Source of the DNA: Paenibacillus terrae
GTDB lineage: Bacteria > Bacillota > Bacilli > Paenibacillales > Paenibacillaceae
NCBI RefSeq assembly: GCF_005217525.1
Contig: NZ_PNXQ01000001.1
Span: 243,400-299,697, forward strand
Direction of reading: 5' to 3'
DNA: 56,298 nucleotides
Shown: positions 1 through 8,700 of the stretch, piece by piece
How the letters are laid out: each line of letters opens with the position of its first letter
Position numbering within the stretch: the stretch's first letter is position 1
The notes under the pieces: generated by a model
The model's database searches: none
Seen by the model: only the letters and a program-made list of their open reading frames with translations
Told to the model about the DNA's origin: nothing
Position numbers and translations under genes: made by a program

Positions 1-79
1 ATTTCATTGTTTACACAAATATATTATATTCACAATCTACTAAATTGAATTTTATGGGATTAAATTCAATAAAAAAGGA

Positions 80-739
80 TTATTGGGGTCTTGTGTTTAC
101 CTCCAAAATCCATATCCGTCCATTCGGATCAAGTCCATAATCAAATCCCAATTGTCCAATCCCTGGAAATCTTTTTTCCAGTACAGGAATGCATCGCTGT
201 GTAAGATTAACGATTTCACGACGCTTTCGGATAGCCAACCGACGGGGATAAATCTTCCGAAGTGCATCCATTCCCTTGATCAGAGTTCCCCCTTTGCACA
301 GGTTCGTAATGACCAGTCCGGGACGGGCATGACGGGCAACCACGGATCGGAAAAACCATTTCTGCCCCTCCTTCACCACTTTTACCCGATAGTCCACAGG
401 TCTATCCTGAATCGTAGCCAACAAAATACCCTGCTGAATCAAATACGGACGCCGGAGCCGGAGCTTCCCGATTCCTACAGCCAGCGCTTGAAAGCTGCTG
501 AACCGGTATGTGCGTTCCATATGTGTGCAGGTGTATTCCCTACGACCCCTAGCCACACGCATGACTCCGATTCCACCGCCGCCCTTCACGGGCTTTATAA
601 ATACAAAAGCATATTGTCGTAGCATCATACGCAACTGTTCCTCGTTATACAGACTGGTTTCCGGTATATAAACAGCGGTATGTGGATGGTGCAGCAGCGC
701 CTTTGTCTTTAACCATTTGCTTGCTAGTTGTCTCATCAT
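80..739 (-). CDS. YheC/YheD-family ATP-grasp protein
   Basis: A 219-residue protein resembling the YheC/YheD family, ATP-grasp-like proteins linked to the Bacillus spore coat. Seen: an N-terminal SKWLKTKALL segment, IPET near residue 25, KPVKGGGGIGV (residues 49-59, a glycine-rich nucleotide-binding loop), and near the C-terminus GFDYGLD and WILEVNTRP, the usual metal/ATP-binding end of the fold. It is about half the length of full YheC/D proteins, as are many Paenibacillus versions. The frame opens further upstream (to 847), but the ATG at 739 has an AGGAG at 747-751 and matches the family N-terminus. It is divergent from ppx. The substrate is unknown. Confidence 0.75.
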   Translation of the reverse strand: MMRQLASKWLKTKALLHHPHTAVYIPETSLYNEEQLRMMLRQYAFVFIKPVKGGGGIGVMRVARGRREYTCTHMERTYRFSSFQALAVGIGKLRLRRPYLIQQGILLATIQDRPVDYRVKVVKEGQKWFFRSVVARHARPGLVITNLCKGGTLIKGMDALRKIYPRRLAIRKRREIVNLTQRCIPVLEKRFPGIGQLGFDYGLDPNGRIWILEVNTRPQ

Positions 740-944
740 ACCCTTTCTCCTTTCGCCGTGAGGTATACTTATACTACTCAACAGCAACCAGCTATTCTTG
801 TATGATCGTCCAAGGACCAAGTCCATATCGACAACGGTAGCATGCACCTGATATCACTGGTACAATGACAATAATCTGACTACCATTTGCACAGAGCAGC
901 GAAATTTACGCTCAAATCGTTTTTTTCGACAAGGAGGTCATACC

Positions 945-2492
945 ATGAACAGCAAAATCGGCATCATGGACATTGGATCAAACTCCATTCGTCTAGTAAT
1001 CTATGAAATGACAGAGACAGGCGCCTATCGGATTGTGCAGGAATGCAAGGAAGCTGCACGACTGAGCGAGAAGGTCGGGGCGAATGGACGTATGGAACGA
1101 GAAGCTGTTCGGAGCATTGCTCCATTACTGAATCAATTTAAGGCAGTATGCCGTATGCACGGGGTCCTTCGTATGCGTGCAGCAGCGACAGCAGCCATCC
1201 GCAATGCGGCGAATTCAGATGAGATCGTCCAATGGATCGCGGAGGAAACGGGCTTAACGCTGGAAATACTGACCGGAGAGCAAGAGGGCTATGCGGGCTT
1301 TCTGGGCGTGGTCAATACCATGAATGTAAACGACGGCATTATTATTGACATCGGGGGCGGCAGTACCGAAATTACGCTGTTCCGCGAGCGACAGCGGCTT
1401 CATACCGTATCGTTTCCTTTTGGCGCGGTCAACACGAATTCGCGCTTTGGCCAGGAAGTCAGGAATGGTGAATGGTCCTCTCAGCAGATCGAGGAGCTGG
1501 AGAGCTTCGTCCGTTCCTCGCTTCAAAACCATGATTGGATCTTTTCCAATCCGGGCCTGCCGTTCATCGGTCTGGGCGGTACCTTGCGTACCTTGGCCAA
1601 AATCAATCAGAAGCGGCAGGATTACTCGTTGCCCGTGACGCACCATTACGAAATGACGACAGAAGATGTCGATTATTTTTATGTCAGTCTGCCCCATCTT
1701 CCCTATGAAAAACGCAAAAAAACAGCCGGCCTGTCCAAAGACAGAGCCGACATTATTGTACCGGGGCTAGTTATCTTGAAAACGATATTCGAGGCCGCTC
1801 ATGGTTCCACCTATTGGGTCAGCGGAGCGGGTTTGCGTGACGGTTTGTTTCATGAACTGGTCAATTCCGAAAAGCCTGTGGTCGACAATCCGCTCATCGC
1901 GTCGATCCGCAATATACTTTCATTCGCTGTCCCGGTTAGCGAAGAGCACGTCAAGCGGGTTAACGAGTACGCTGTCCGACTCTATGACGAACTCGTTGAC
2001 GTATGGGCTGACGTATCATCCTCAGCGATGGACAAACGTCTGCTGCTGACCGCCGCAACGCTGTACAAAACCGGAGCAGCCTTAAATTACTATCATTTCC
2101 GCCAGCATTCCGTGTTCTGGATCCTACATGCGGGCATCGGCGGTTTATCCCATCAGGAAACGGTGCTGGCTGCGCTGATCGCAGACTACCATCCCAAGAA
2201 TCGGACGCCCCGACTGTTGCGCACACATGCCGATATTCTGGAGCCTTCCGACGAAGAACGTGTACATCGGTTGGGCTCCCTGCTCCAGCTTGCGATCGGC
2301 ATGGATCGGAGCGAATCCGGCATCATCACCAGCATCAATCCCACCACAGGTGACGATGCGCTGCATCTTCGTCTGGAAAGCATGGGTGAACCGATTCTGG
2401 AACAGCGGGAGCTGGAGGCTGTCGCCAAAGATTTTCAAAAAGCATGGAACCTTACGTTGTCGTGGTCCATTCTTCCTTCTTCCAATTTCTAA
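945..2492 (+). CDS. ppx: Exopolyphosphatase, Ppx/GppA family
   Basis: A 515-residue Ppx/GppA phosphatase that removes terminal phosphate from polyphosphate, or from pppGpp in some family members. Seen: the phosphate-1 motif DIGSNSIRL (residues 9-17), GEQEG (111-115), and the phosphate-2 motif IDIGGGSTE (134-142), all diagnostic of the ASKHA fold. The C-terminal half has the helical HD-like look of long Ppx proteins. The SD is AAGGAGG ten bases before the ATG. It converges on ppk and the last 41 bases of the two genes overlap, so degradation and synthesis of polyphosphate are encoded head-on. Choosing Ppx over GppA rests on this neighbour. Confidence 0.93.
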   Translation: MNSKIGIMDIGSNSIRLVIYEMTETGAYRIVQECKEAARLSEKVGANGRMEREAVRSIAPLLNQFKAVCRMHGVLRMRAAATAAIRNAANSDEIVQWIAEETGLTLEILTGEQEGYAGFLGVVNTMNVNDGIIIDIGGGSTEITLFRERQRLHTVSFPFGAVNTNSRFGQEVRNGEWSSQQIEELESFVRSSLQNHDWIFSNPGLPFIGLGGTLRTLAKINQKRQDYSLPVTHHYEMTTEDVDYFYVSLPHLPYEKRKKTAGLSKDRADIIVPGLVILKTIFEAAHGSTYWVSGAGLRDGLFHELVNSEKPVVDNPLIASIRNILSFAVPVSEEHVKRVNEYAVRLYDELVDVWADVSSSAMDKRLLLTAATLYKTGAALNYYHFRQHSVFWILHAGIGGLSHQETVLAALIADYHPKNRTPRLLRTHADILEPSDEERVHRLGSLLQLAIGMDRSESGIITSINPTTGDDALHLRLESMGEPILEQRELEAVAKDFQKAWNLTLSWSILPSSNF

Positions 2493-4578
2493 CCTTCATG
2501 GCTTCGGATTGGCTCCTCATAGGGGCCTCTTCGTCGTTTCTTGTCACAAACTGATAGCTGCCATTAGACAGAAGCTGCCGCGCCTTCACATTATCCCTCA
2601 AGGACAAATGCAAAATGTCCGACAGCATTCCCTTGATCCGGTCATCATAAATCGGGCACATCAGTTCAATCCGACGAGTCAAATTACGAGTCATCCAATC
2701 CGCACTGGAGAGAAATAGCTCCGAATTCCCCGCATTCTCAAAATAGAACAGTCTGGAATGCTCCAGGAAACGGTCGACAATACTGATAACCCGAATGTTC
2801 TCGCTGAAGCCTTCCACCCCGGGACGCAAACAGCAGACCCCTCTAATGATTAAATCAATCTTCACACCTGCTTGAGAAGCAGCATACAGCTCATCAATCA
2901 TCTCCTGACTGGATAAGGAGTTGATTTTGGCGATAATCCGGGCGGGCTTGCCTGCAAGTGCTTGCTCCGCTTCCCTGCGGATCAGCTCGAACAGCTTGTT
3001 TTTCATTCCCGTCGGAGCCACCGTAAAAGCTTGCAGCGTCTTGAGTGCGGAGAAGCCCGTGATTTCATTAAACAGCTCGGAGGCATCCTCGCCCAAGACC
3101 GGGTCTGACGTGAATAACCCGATATCCGTATATACGCGAGCCGTGCTTTCATTGTAGTTGCCAGTCCCCACATGCACGTATCGTTTGAGCATGTTACGCT
3201 CGTGGCGTACCACGAGAATGATTTTGGCGTGCGTCTTCAAACCGACTAGCCCGTACACCACATGACAGCCTGCTTTCTCAAGCGTACGCGCCCAAGCAAT
3301 ATTACGCTCCTCATCAAAACGGGCCTTTAATTCCACCACCACCGTGACCTGCTTGCCTGATTCGGCCGCACGTGCCAGTGCCGGTATCAGCTTGGATTCC
3401 CCGTTGACCCGGTACAGGGTCATTTTGATCGCCATCACATCAGGGTCCTCTGACGCCTCAATGATAAAATCCGTTACCGCATCGAACGACTCATACGGAT
3501 GATATACCAGCACGTCCTGTTTGCGAAGTACGTTGAAGATATCCTCTTGTGGGGGCAACTCTTCCGGATACACCGGTTTGATTGCCGGAAACTTCAAATG
3601 CGAATACCCTTCCAATTGATCGGCAAAGGACGATAGAAATGTCAAATCCAGCGGCCCGTCCATCTCAAACACATGATCGAACAACTTGAATTCGCGCTGA
3701 AGCTCCATCAGAGCAAAGGGATTAATCCCTTTTTCCACTTCCAGCCTTACTGGCGCACCGCGTCTTCTGCGACGCAGCTCTTTTTCAATCTCTTCGAGCA
3801 AATCTTCGATTTCTTCTTCATTAATGGACAAATCGGAATTGCGCGTGACACGAAAGGCTTGAACCGATTCTGGCACATAACCTGTGAACAGCGTTTGAAT
3901 ATGATGCTTGATCAGCTCTTCAATTAAAATGAATGATTTCTTCTTGCTATTGGAACGCAACGGCACAGACACGACACGTGGAATATTGGAAGGCACCTGC
4001 ACGATGGCAAAAAACGGCTTATCCTCCTCCGTATCCCCTTGACGTCTCAGTACAACTGCCAAATATACATATTTATTATGAACCAGTGGAAAAGGACGGC
4101 TCTGATCGACCGCCATCGGCGTCAGCACCGGAAATATAATTTCATGAAAGTAGGTATCCAGAGACTTGCGCTGTGTCGCATTCAAGCCCTCATATTCAAG
4201 CAGCAAAATCCCTTTTTTCGTCAACAGGCGGGAAATTTCGCGGTAGGTTCGATACTGCTCCGATACCATTGAGACTGTGCGCTTGATCAGCCGTTTGTAC
4301 AAACCAGAGGGGGTATATCCGGTGAAGTCCTTTTGCATAAAACCGGCCTTGATCTTCTCCCGCGTCTCTGCCACCCGAACAGCCATAAATTCATCCAGAT
4401 TGCTGGACACAATCGCCAAAAATTTGGCTCTCTCCAGCAACGGTGTATCTGTATCCTGCGCTTCCTGAAGCACACGGCGATTAAATTCAATCCAGCTTAA
4501 ATCCCGATTAAAGTAGCGTTCTGACCCGGCTTTATCTTTATCTTTATCTTTATCCTTATTCTGACTCTCTATCAACAT
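2452..4578 (-). CDS. ppk1: Polyphosphate kinase 1
   Basis: About 708 residues, the normal length of PPK1, which polymerises ATP gamma-phosphate into polyphosphate. Seen: the N-terminal ERYFNRDLSWIEFNRRVL block, the HVGTGNYNE motif containing the catalytic autophosphorylated His, KTHAKI just before it, and the second conserved His in EHSRLFYF. The frame opens at 4596, but a GGAGG lies just 5' of the ATG at 4578 and the 4596 start has no SD. The mature N-terminus carries a lysine/aspartate run encoded by a hexanucleotide repeat. Its 3' end overlaps ppx. Confidence 0.96.
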   Translation of the reverse strand: MLIESQNKDKDKDKDKAGSERYFNRDLSWIEFNRRVLQEAQDTDTPLLERAKFLAIVSSNLDEFMAVRVAETREKIKAGFMQKDFTGYTPSGLYKRLIKRTVSMVSEQYRTYREISRLLTKKGILLLEYEGLNATQRKSLDTYFHEIIFPVLTPMAVDQSRPFPLVHNKYVYLAVVLRRQGDTEEDKPFFAIVQVPSNIPRVVSVPLRSNSKKKSFILIEELIKHHIQTLFTGYVPESVQAFRVTRNSDLSINEEEIEDLLEEIEKELRRRRRGAPVRLEVEKGINPFALMELQREFKLFDHVFEMDGPLDLTFLSSFADQLEGYSHLKFPAIKPVYPEELPPQEDIFNVLRKQDVLVYHPYESFDAVTDFIIEASEDPDVMAIKMTLYRVNGESKLIPALARAAESGKQVTVVVELKARFDEERNIAWARTLEKAGCHVVYGLVGLKTHAKIILVVRHERNMLKRYVHVGTGNYNESTARVYTDIGLFTSDPVLGEDASELFNEITGFSALKTLQAFTVAPTGMKNKLFELIRREAEQALAGKPARIIAKINSLSSQEMIDELYAASQAGVKIDLIIRGVCCLRPGVEGFSENIRVISIVDRFLEHSRLFYFENAGNSELFLSSADWMTRNLTRRIELMCPIYDDRIKGMLSDILHLSLRDNVKARQLLSNGSYQFVTRNDEEAPMRSQSEAMKVRNWKKEEWTTTT
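4530..4553 (-). repeat. CTTTAT hexanucleotide repeat, four copies, in ppk1
   Basis: Four perfect CTTTAT units (plus strand) followed by a degenerate unit. On the coding strand they encode alternating Lys-Asp near the PPK1 N-terminus, before the first conserved block. Unit gain or loss keeps the frame. Confidence 0.9.
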
Positions 4579-4875
4579 ATGGCCTCCATCAATCATGCAG
4601 TATAGTTATGCTTTATTGTACTATTAGATGAAACGCACTAGCATCATAGCTGTGTAAACACAATGTAAAATGTGTGTAAAACGCAGCCTGATGTTGAAAA
4701 GGTCACTCGGATACTTTACAAAAATAGTATTAAAGGGTACAGTGTTTACGTCTGTTTCATTGAGATAGATTGTCGAATCGTACTTTTTTCATGTTTATCA
4801 TGTTGTTACTTGTCACATACCAGCCACGTTCAATTGCTTCATTTTCAAATGGCATCATATAGGAGGATTTACGTT

Positions 4876-5121
4876 ATGGAACCCAAGAAAACGCCACGCG
4901 TACTGCAAAAAAACATCGAATTTTTCACCGCGGCGCTGTCTCAGCATCTCGTTTCAGTCTGGCAGGAGGACCCGACGGGCGTATACTGCGAGATTGGCAG
5001 CGGATATATCGAATTGTTCAGTAGCGAGATGATTCGGGTGCGCAATCAGGATGGGACCCAAAGCCATTATGACCGCAATATCACGATGTTTCAGTTGATC
5101 ACCAAGGATCAGCCGATATAA
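4876..5121 (+). CDS. Conserved hypothetical protein, 81 aa
   Basis: I do not recognise a named family. The start ATG follows AGGAGG with ideal spacing; the frame opens much earlier (4672) but nothing supports that. The protein is a mix of an N-terminal helix-forming part (PRVLQKNIEFFTAALSQHL) and a beta-rich part (GVYCEIGSGYIELFSSEMIRV). It has no signal peptide or membrane segment. It stands alone between ppk (divergent) and mqnB, with a hairpin downstream that may terminate it. Confidence 0.75.
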   Translation: MEPKKTPRVLQKNIEFFTAALSQHLVSVWQEDPTGVYCEIGSGYIELFSSEMIRVRNQDGTQSHYDRNITMFQLITKDQPI

Positions 5122-5276
5122 TTATTATATGCTATGCCTGTACTGTTCTTCCAGATTAGAATTGCTTTTTCACCTTGAAAATAACTGATATCCAACTGTT
5201 ACCACAGGGTAATCGTTATTATTTAAGGCAGCGATTCTGCTGGCTTTCAATTTGTGAACATATTGCAGGTTTATCC

Positions 5277-5303
5277 AAAAGGCGCCACAGAGCGCTTTTT
5301 TTG
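5277..5303 (+). terminator. Probable terminator after the 81-aa gene
   Basis: A short GC hairpin (GGCGC...GCGCT with flanking A and T tracts) followed by seven T residues. It lies between the 81-aa gene and the mqnB promoter. The stem is short, so this is moderate. Confidence 0.5.
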
Positions 5304-5313
5304 TCGTTATTTT

Positions 5314-5342
5314 TTGAACATAATTTCAAAAAGCAGTATGAT
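5314..5342 (+). promoter_or_regulatory. Sigma-A-type promoter for mqnBD
   Basis: TTGAAC (5314-5319), a 17-base spacer, then TATGAT (5337-5342), about 40 bases before the mqnB start. It fits the vegetative consensus well. Confidence 0.65.
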
Positions 5343-5381
5343 GAAGTAGCATATGATCTAAATTAAAAGGGGAATCAACCG

Positions 5382-6041
5382 ATGGAGCATACAACATCAG
5401 ACGGACGCATCCTGATCATAACCGCGGTTGAGGGCGAACGGGAAGCCGTGCTGCGCGGGCTGAAAGGCGACAGCCGCTTTGCAGTAGAACTGGCTGGTGT
5501 GGGCGCTCCGTCCGCAGCAGCTTCGACCGCGTTGGCGCTGGCTGGCGGTGGCTACCGCCTTGTCATCAGCGCCGGAATCGGCGGCGGATTCGTGGATGTC
5601 GCCGCACTGGAGAGCGTCGTCGTCGCTGACGCGATCATCGCGGTCGATCTTGGAGCCGAGACGGCGGAAGGCTTCAGCAGCGTGGACGAGCTGGGATTCG
5701 GCTCCAGCCGAATCGCCGTGAACGGCGCAACCACGCAGCGGCTCGTTGAGGCGCTACGCGCCGCCGGACAGACAGCTGTCGCCGGGCCGATCCTGACCGT
5801 CACGACAGCGACAGGTACAGCGGCTTCAGCAGAACGGCTGGTGATGCGCGTTCCCGGAGCCGCTGCCGAAGCAATGGAAGGCTACGGGGTAGCCGTAGCG
5901 GCGAACAAGCTGGGGCTGCCCGTGATGGAAATCCGCACGATTTCCAATGCAGTTGGCCCACGTGACCGCGCTGCCTGGCGGATCAAAGAGGCCTTGCAAG
6001 CGTTGGAAGCCGTATTCTCTACATTAACGGAGGTTATATAG
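5382..6041 (+). CDS. mqnB: Futalosine hydrolase
   Basis: A 219-residue nucleoside phosphorylase/hydrolase-fold protein that cleaves futalosine (or aminofutalosine derivatives) to release the base in menaquinone synthesis. Seen: ITAVEGEREAVLRGL at the N-terminus, SAGIGGGF (about residues 63-70) and EAMEGYGVA (about 164-172), the substrate-binding E-M-E motif of the MTA/SAH nucleosidase group. The stop codon is immediately followed by the mqnD ATG, which points to translational coupling and supports MqnB over a generic MTA nucleosidase. The gene is markedly more GC-rich than its flanks. Confidence 0.93.
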   Translation: MEHTTSDGRILIITAVEGEREAVLRGLKGDSRFAVELAGVGAPSAAASTALALAGGGYRLVISAGIGGGFVDVAALESVVVADAIIAVDLGAETAEGFSSVDELGFGSSRIAVNGATTQRLVEALRAAGQTAVAGPILTVTTATGTAASAERLVMRVPGAAAEAMEGYGVAVAANKLGLPVMEIRTISNAVGPRDRAAWRIKEALQALEAVFSTLTEVI

Positions 6042-6896
6042 ATGCAAATTGCTTTTTCACCTTGTCCCAACGACACCTTTGTCTTCCATGCCTTGGCGCA
6101 TGGATTAATTCCGGGCGCACCCTCGCTGGACATCACATTCGCCGATATCGACATCACCAACAATCTGGCGGTAACGCCAAACGGGCTGGATGTCATGAAG
6201 ATCTCTTATGCTGCACTCCCTTGGGTGCTGAAAGAATACGCCCTGCTGCCTTGCGGCGGCGCGCTCGGCCGGGGCTGCGGTCCGCTCGTGCTGACCAAGG
6301 AAGGCACCACAGCGGAAGGACCGGAAGCACTGTCCGGCAAGCGCGTGGCTGTGCCGAGCGAACGCTCCACGGCCTATCTGCTATTCCGCCTGTGGGCGGC
6401 CAAGCATGTGCCGGGAGGGGTTGGTGAAATTGTCGTGATGCCGTTCGACCAGATCATGCCTGCTGTCCGTGATGGACATATGGATGCCGGGCTGGTTATT
6501 CACGAGGCACGTTTCACGTATCCATCCTACGGTCTCAGCAAGCAAGTGGATCTGGGCAACTGGTGGGAAGAAGATACGGGGCTCCCGATTCCGCTTGGAG
6601 CCATTATTGCACGTCGTTCTCTGGATCTCGATGCGATCGCAGGCTGGATACACGCTTCTGTCGAATATGCCTGGAAGCATCCCGAGGCCTCACGCGAGTA
6701 TGTATTGTCCCATGCGCAGGAGCTGTCTCCGGATGTGGCCCAATCACATATCGACCTGTACGTGAACGACTTTACCGCCAATCTGGGCGACAGTGGATAC
6801 GCGGCCATCGAAGCACTGCTCGGACGCGCCGCACAGGAAGGGCTGGTTCCTTCGTTTGATTTAGCCAAGCTGCGCCTTGCGTCCACCACCCGCTAA
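6042..6896 (+). CDS. mqnD: 1,4-dihydroxy-6-naphthoate synthase
   Basis: A 284-residue member of the MqnA/MqnD family, periplasmic-binding-protein-fold enzymes. It converts cyclic dehypoxanthine futalosine to 1,4-dihydroxy-6-naphthoate. Seen: the hallmark FSPCPNDTFVFHAL at the N-terminus, the DIDITNNLAV region, and HEARFTYP (about residues 154-161). Length is normal. It starts at the base after the mqnB stop, and an SD-like GGAGG lies inside the mqnB end. It is followed by a strong hairpin. With mqnE at 17.4 kb it shows the futalosine route. Confidence 0.95.
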   Translation: MQIAFSPCPNDTFVFHALAHGLIPGAPSLDITFADIDITNNLAVTPNGLDVMKISYAALPWVLKEYALLPCGGALGRGCGPLVLTKEGTTAEGPEALSGKRVAVPSERSTAYLLFRLWAAKHVPGGVGEIVVMPFDQIMPAVRDGHMDAGLVIHEARFTYPSYGLSKQVDLGNWWEEDTGLPIPLGAIIARRSLDLDAIAGWIHASVEYAWKHPEASREYVLSHAQELSPDVAQSHIDLYVNDFTANLGDSGYAAIEALLGRAAQEGLVPSFDLAKLRLASTTR

Positions 6897-6943
6897 CGGG
6901 CCGACATTGCATGTTTTCTTGCTGAATAGAGCAGCTTAAACAT

Positions 6944-7001
6944 ATAAAACCTCCCGAACGAGCACATTGCCTAGCCATGCGCCCCATTCGGGAGGTTTTA
7001 T
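6944..7001. terminator. Bidirectional terminator between mqnD and the 7.0 kb gene
   Basis: A perfect 15-base inverted repeat (ATAAAACCTCCCGAA and its complement) separated by about 28 bases. A/T tracts lie on both sides, placed between the convergent mqnD and the minus-strand gene at 7048. Confidence 0.85.
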
Positions 7002-7047
7002 GATTTCATATTGCGAATCATCATTCAGACTCGCCGGTTCCTTGTCC

Positions 7048-7368
7048 TTAGTTCTGTTCCTGCTCCACGACCTCGGTCTTAAACACGTTATCCAGTTTGG
7101 TACCCAATCTTTTGACCAGTGGCACCTTGATATCCCGGCTTAGCTCTTTGAAAAAAGCGTCCATGTCACAATTAATCTTATCCAACACGACCTTCACCGT
7201 GCCCTCTGCCAAGATCTGCTCATTCAGATCTTCCGGTACAGTAACCGAGATATCATACTTCTTGCTTAACGTTTTAATATAGCGGGTAAAGATTTCGATA
7301 AGTTCCTCATTGTTGAACTTCTCGACTGCAACTTGCCCTTTGTTCGTAAATTTCAAATTCACTCTCAC
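7048..7368 (-). CDS. Hypothetical protein, about 106 aa
   Basis: Not recognised. A soluble, charged, alpha/beta-looking protein (EELIEIFTRYIKTL, EGTVKVVLDKI, KELSRDIKVPLVKRLG). It has no cysteines that suggest metal binding and no signal peptide. The frame opens at an ATG at 7398 with no SD. The GTG at 7368 is preceded by AAAAGGGG about 10 bases upstream and is taken here as the start, with moderate doubt. It is convergent with mqnD across a bidirectional terminator. Confidence 0.65.
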   Translation of the reverse strand: MRVNLKFTNKGQVAVEKFNNEELIEIFTRYIKTLSKKYDISVTVPEDLNEQILAEGTVKVVLDKINCDMDAFFKELSRDIKVPLVKRLGTKLDNVFKTEVVEQEQN

Positions 7369-7618
7369 GTTAGCATTTCCCCTTTTCCTTTTGACCATTT
7401 ATTTTGGATAAACGTTGAACCTTACGAGGCTCTTCAAAGAAAGGGCCTTACCGGTCGTTTTAGACTCTTGTCCTTTGATATACTAAGTATAACACATTAA
7501 GTCCGTTTTCATTTCCCAACCTGTCGTTTTATGATAAAAAATGATACAATTTACGCATTTTCAGCATTAATTCTTTCTTTTCATGCCAATCATTAGGAAG
7601 ATTTTATACATAAATACA

Positions 7619-7653
7619 TAAAAAACGCCTATCTCGCAAAAGAAAGACGTTTC
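7619..7653 (-). terminator. Terminator of the 7.7-9.3 kb operon
   Basis: On the minus strand, AAACG...CGTTT with additional stem pairs and a run of six T follows the last gene of the operon. The stem has several mismatches. Confidence 0.55.
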
Positions 7654-7679
7654 CGTATAGATGCTTATGCAGCATGCAT

Positions 7680-7970
7680 TTACAAAGGTTTTGTACATTC
7701 CCAACCATGTGAACGATACTCACGCACCGCATCCCGTACATCCTCGATATCATCAGTATGCAGCAGAACCGCAGGTAAAATCACCCAATATTCGTTCTCT
7801 GCCAGATCAATAAACACGTCCTCGACATCATAATATTGCATATCGCCAAAAGCCGTATCCCTGATTTTCTGTCCAACCAAAGGTGTAAAATGGGAATCAA
7901 ATGTTTTAATCACCTTCGTATATTCCTTCACGCCCGTTGCTGATATCTGCTGTGAAATAATGACGCTCAA
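7680..7970 (-). CDS. Hypothetical protein, 96 aa
   Basis: I do not recognise the family. It starts with TTG and has a clear GGGAGG nine bases upstream, which lies at the end of the preceding gene, so the two are translationally coupled. The protein is acidic, with a DVEDVFIDLAENEYWVILPAVLL core, and ends in a single Cys-containing GWECTKPL. No membrane segment. Last gene of a four-gene minus-strand operon. Confidence 0.75.
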   Translation of the reverse strand: MSVIISQQISATGVKEYTKVIKTFDSHFTPLVGQKIRDTAFGDMQYYDVEDVFIDLAENEYWVILPAVLLHTDDIEDVRDAVREYRSHGWECTKPL

Positions 7971-7976
7971 TACCGT

Positions 7977-8315
7977 TTACCTCCCTGACTGATAATGCTC
8001 ATTATAACCTCTTATCAGGCCTTCCACAAAACCTTGTGCTCCAAAAATAATAAAAATCAACAACCCGATGCCGATCCCAACGGAGCTTAAAACGATAATC
8101 AGGATGCCCTGTGTATCTCGTTGCTCTATCCGTTTCGTCAAAATGCCGAAGACTAAACCCAGAATAGCCGACAGATTACCAATGACTAAAATACTTAATA
8201 GTAGCCCCAATCCTGCAAAAATCCAGCCAAACAAAGCAAGCACCCAGCCCTGCGGCTGCGGCTCACTCTGTCTCATCTGCCAGCGTTCCCTCGCTGTAGG
8301 CGTGTACCTATCCAT
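7977..8315 (-). CDS. Small membrane protein, DUF4190-like
   Basis: A 112-residue protein with two long hydrophobic segments (about residues 24-60 and 70-92) joined by a short KRIEQRDTQG loop, and a charged N-terminus (MDRYTPTARERWQMRQ). Small membrane proteins of the DUF4190 type look like this, but the assignment is weak. It lies 30 bases after the YkvA-like gene and 6 bases before the TTG-started gene, within the same operon. Confidence 0.75.
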   Translation of the reverse strand: MDRYTPTARERWQMRQSEPQPQGWVLALFGWIFAGLGLLLSILVIGNLSAILGLVFGILTKRIEQRDTQGILIIVLSSVGIGIGLLIFIIFGAQGFVEGLIRGYNEHYQSGR

Positions 8316-8345
8316 TCTTTAGCTCCCCCGCTCTTCAAGCAACCC

Positions 8346-8690
8346 TCAAGAAAGAAATTCGTTCGCCTTCTCCCTGTGGGCAGGCTTGATATGCATGTCC
8401 AGCACTTTTAAGGCCGCCAGCACGACACCCGCATCATCTGTGAAGCCCAGCATCGGAATAACATCCGATATGGCATCCAATGGAGAAATAAAATATGCCA
8501 AGGCCCCGAAGGCCACTCCTTTGGCATAAAGAGGCGTTTCAGGATCTATCGCACAATAGTACATGGCCACCGCATCCTTCACAAAGGGAACCTTCCCGGC
8601 CGTGGATTTCACCTTTTTGAAAAATCCCTTTTTCACCTTTTCTTCCTGCTTCGGATCATACTTGGCTTTAGTTACATCAAAATCCTTCAT
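8346..8690 (-). CDS. YkvA-family protein (DUF1232)
   Basis: 114 residues. The ALAYFISPLDAISDVIPMLGFTDDAGV stretch (split here as YFISPLDAISD and IPMLGFTDDAG) is the DUF1232/YkvA signature. It sits in a membrane-associated hydrophobic hairpin after a Lys-rich N-terminal region. Family members are small proteins of unknown role. Start codon ATG has a GGAGG upstream. It begins 10 bases after the stop of the anchored gene upstream. Confidence 0.88.
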   Translation of the reverse strand: MKDFDVTKAKYDPKQEEKVKKGFFKKVKSTAGKVPFVKDAVAMYYCAIDPETPLYAKGVAFGALAYFISPLDAISDVIPMLGFTDDAGVVLAALKVLDMHIKPAHREKANEFLS

Positions 8691-8700
8691 AAGGTACCTC

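Noticed and set aside
83..622. Long plus-strand open frame opposite the YheC/D-like gene
   Set aside because: It lacks recognisable protein features and overlaps a convincing ATP-grasp gene on the other strand.
1254..1697. Minus-strand open frame inside ppx
   Set aside because: It is a shadow of the ppx coding sequence, with no SD and no protein-like pattern.
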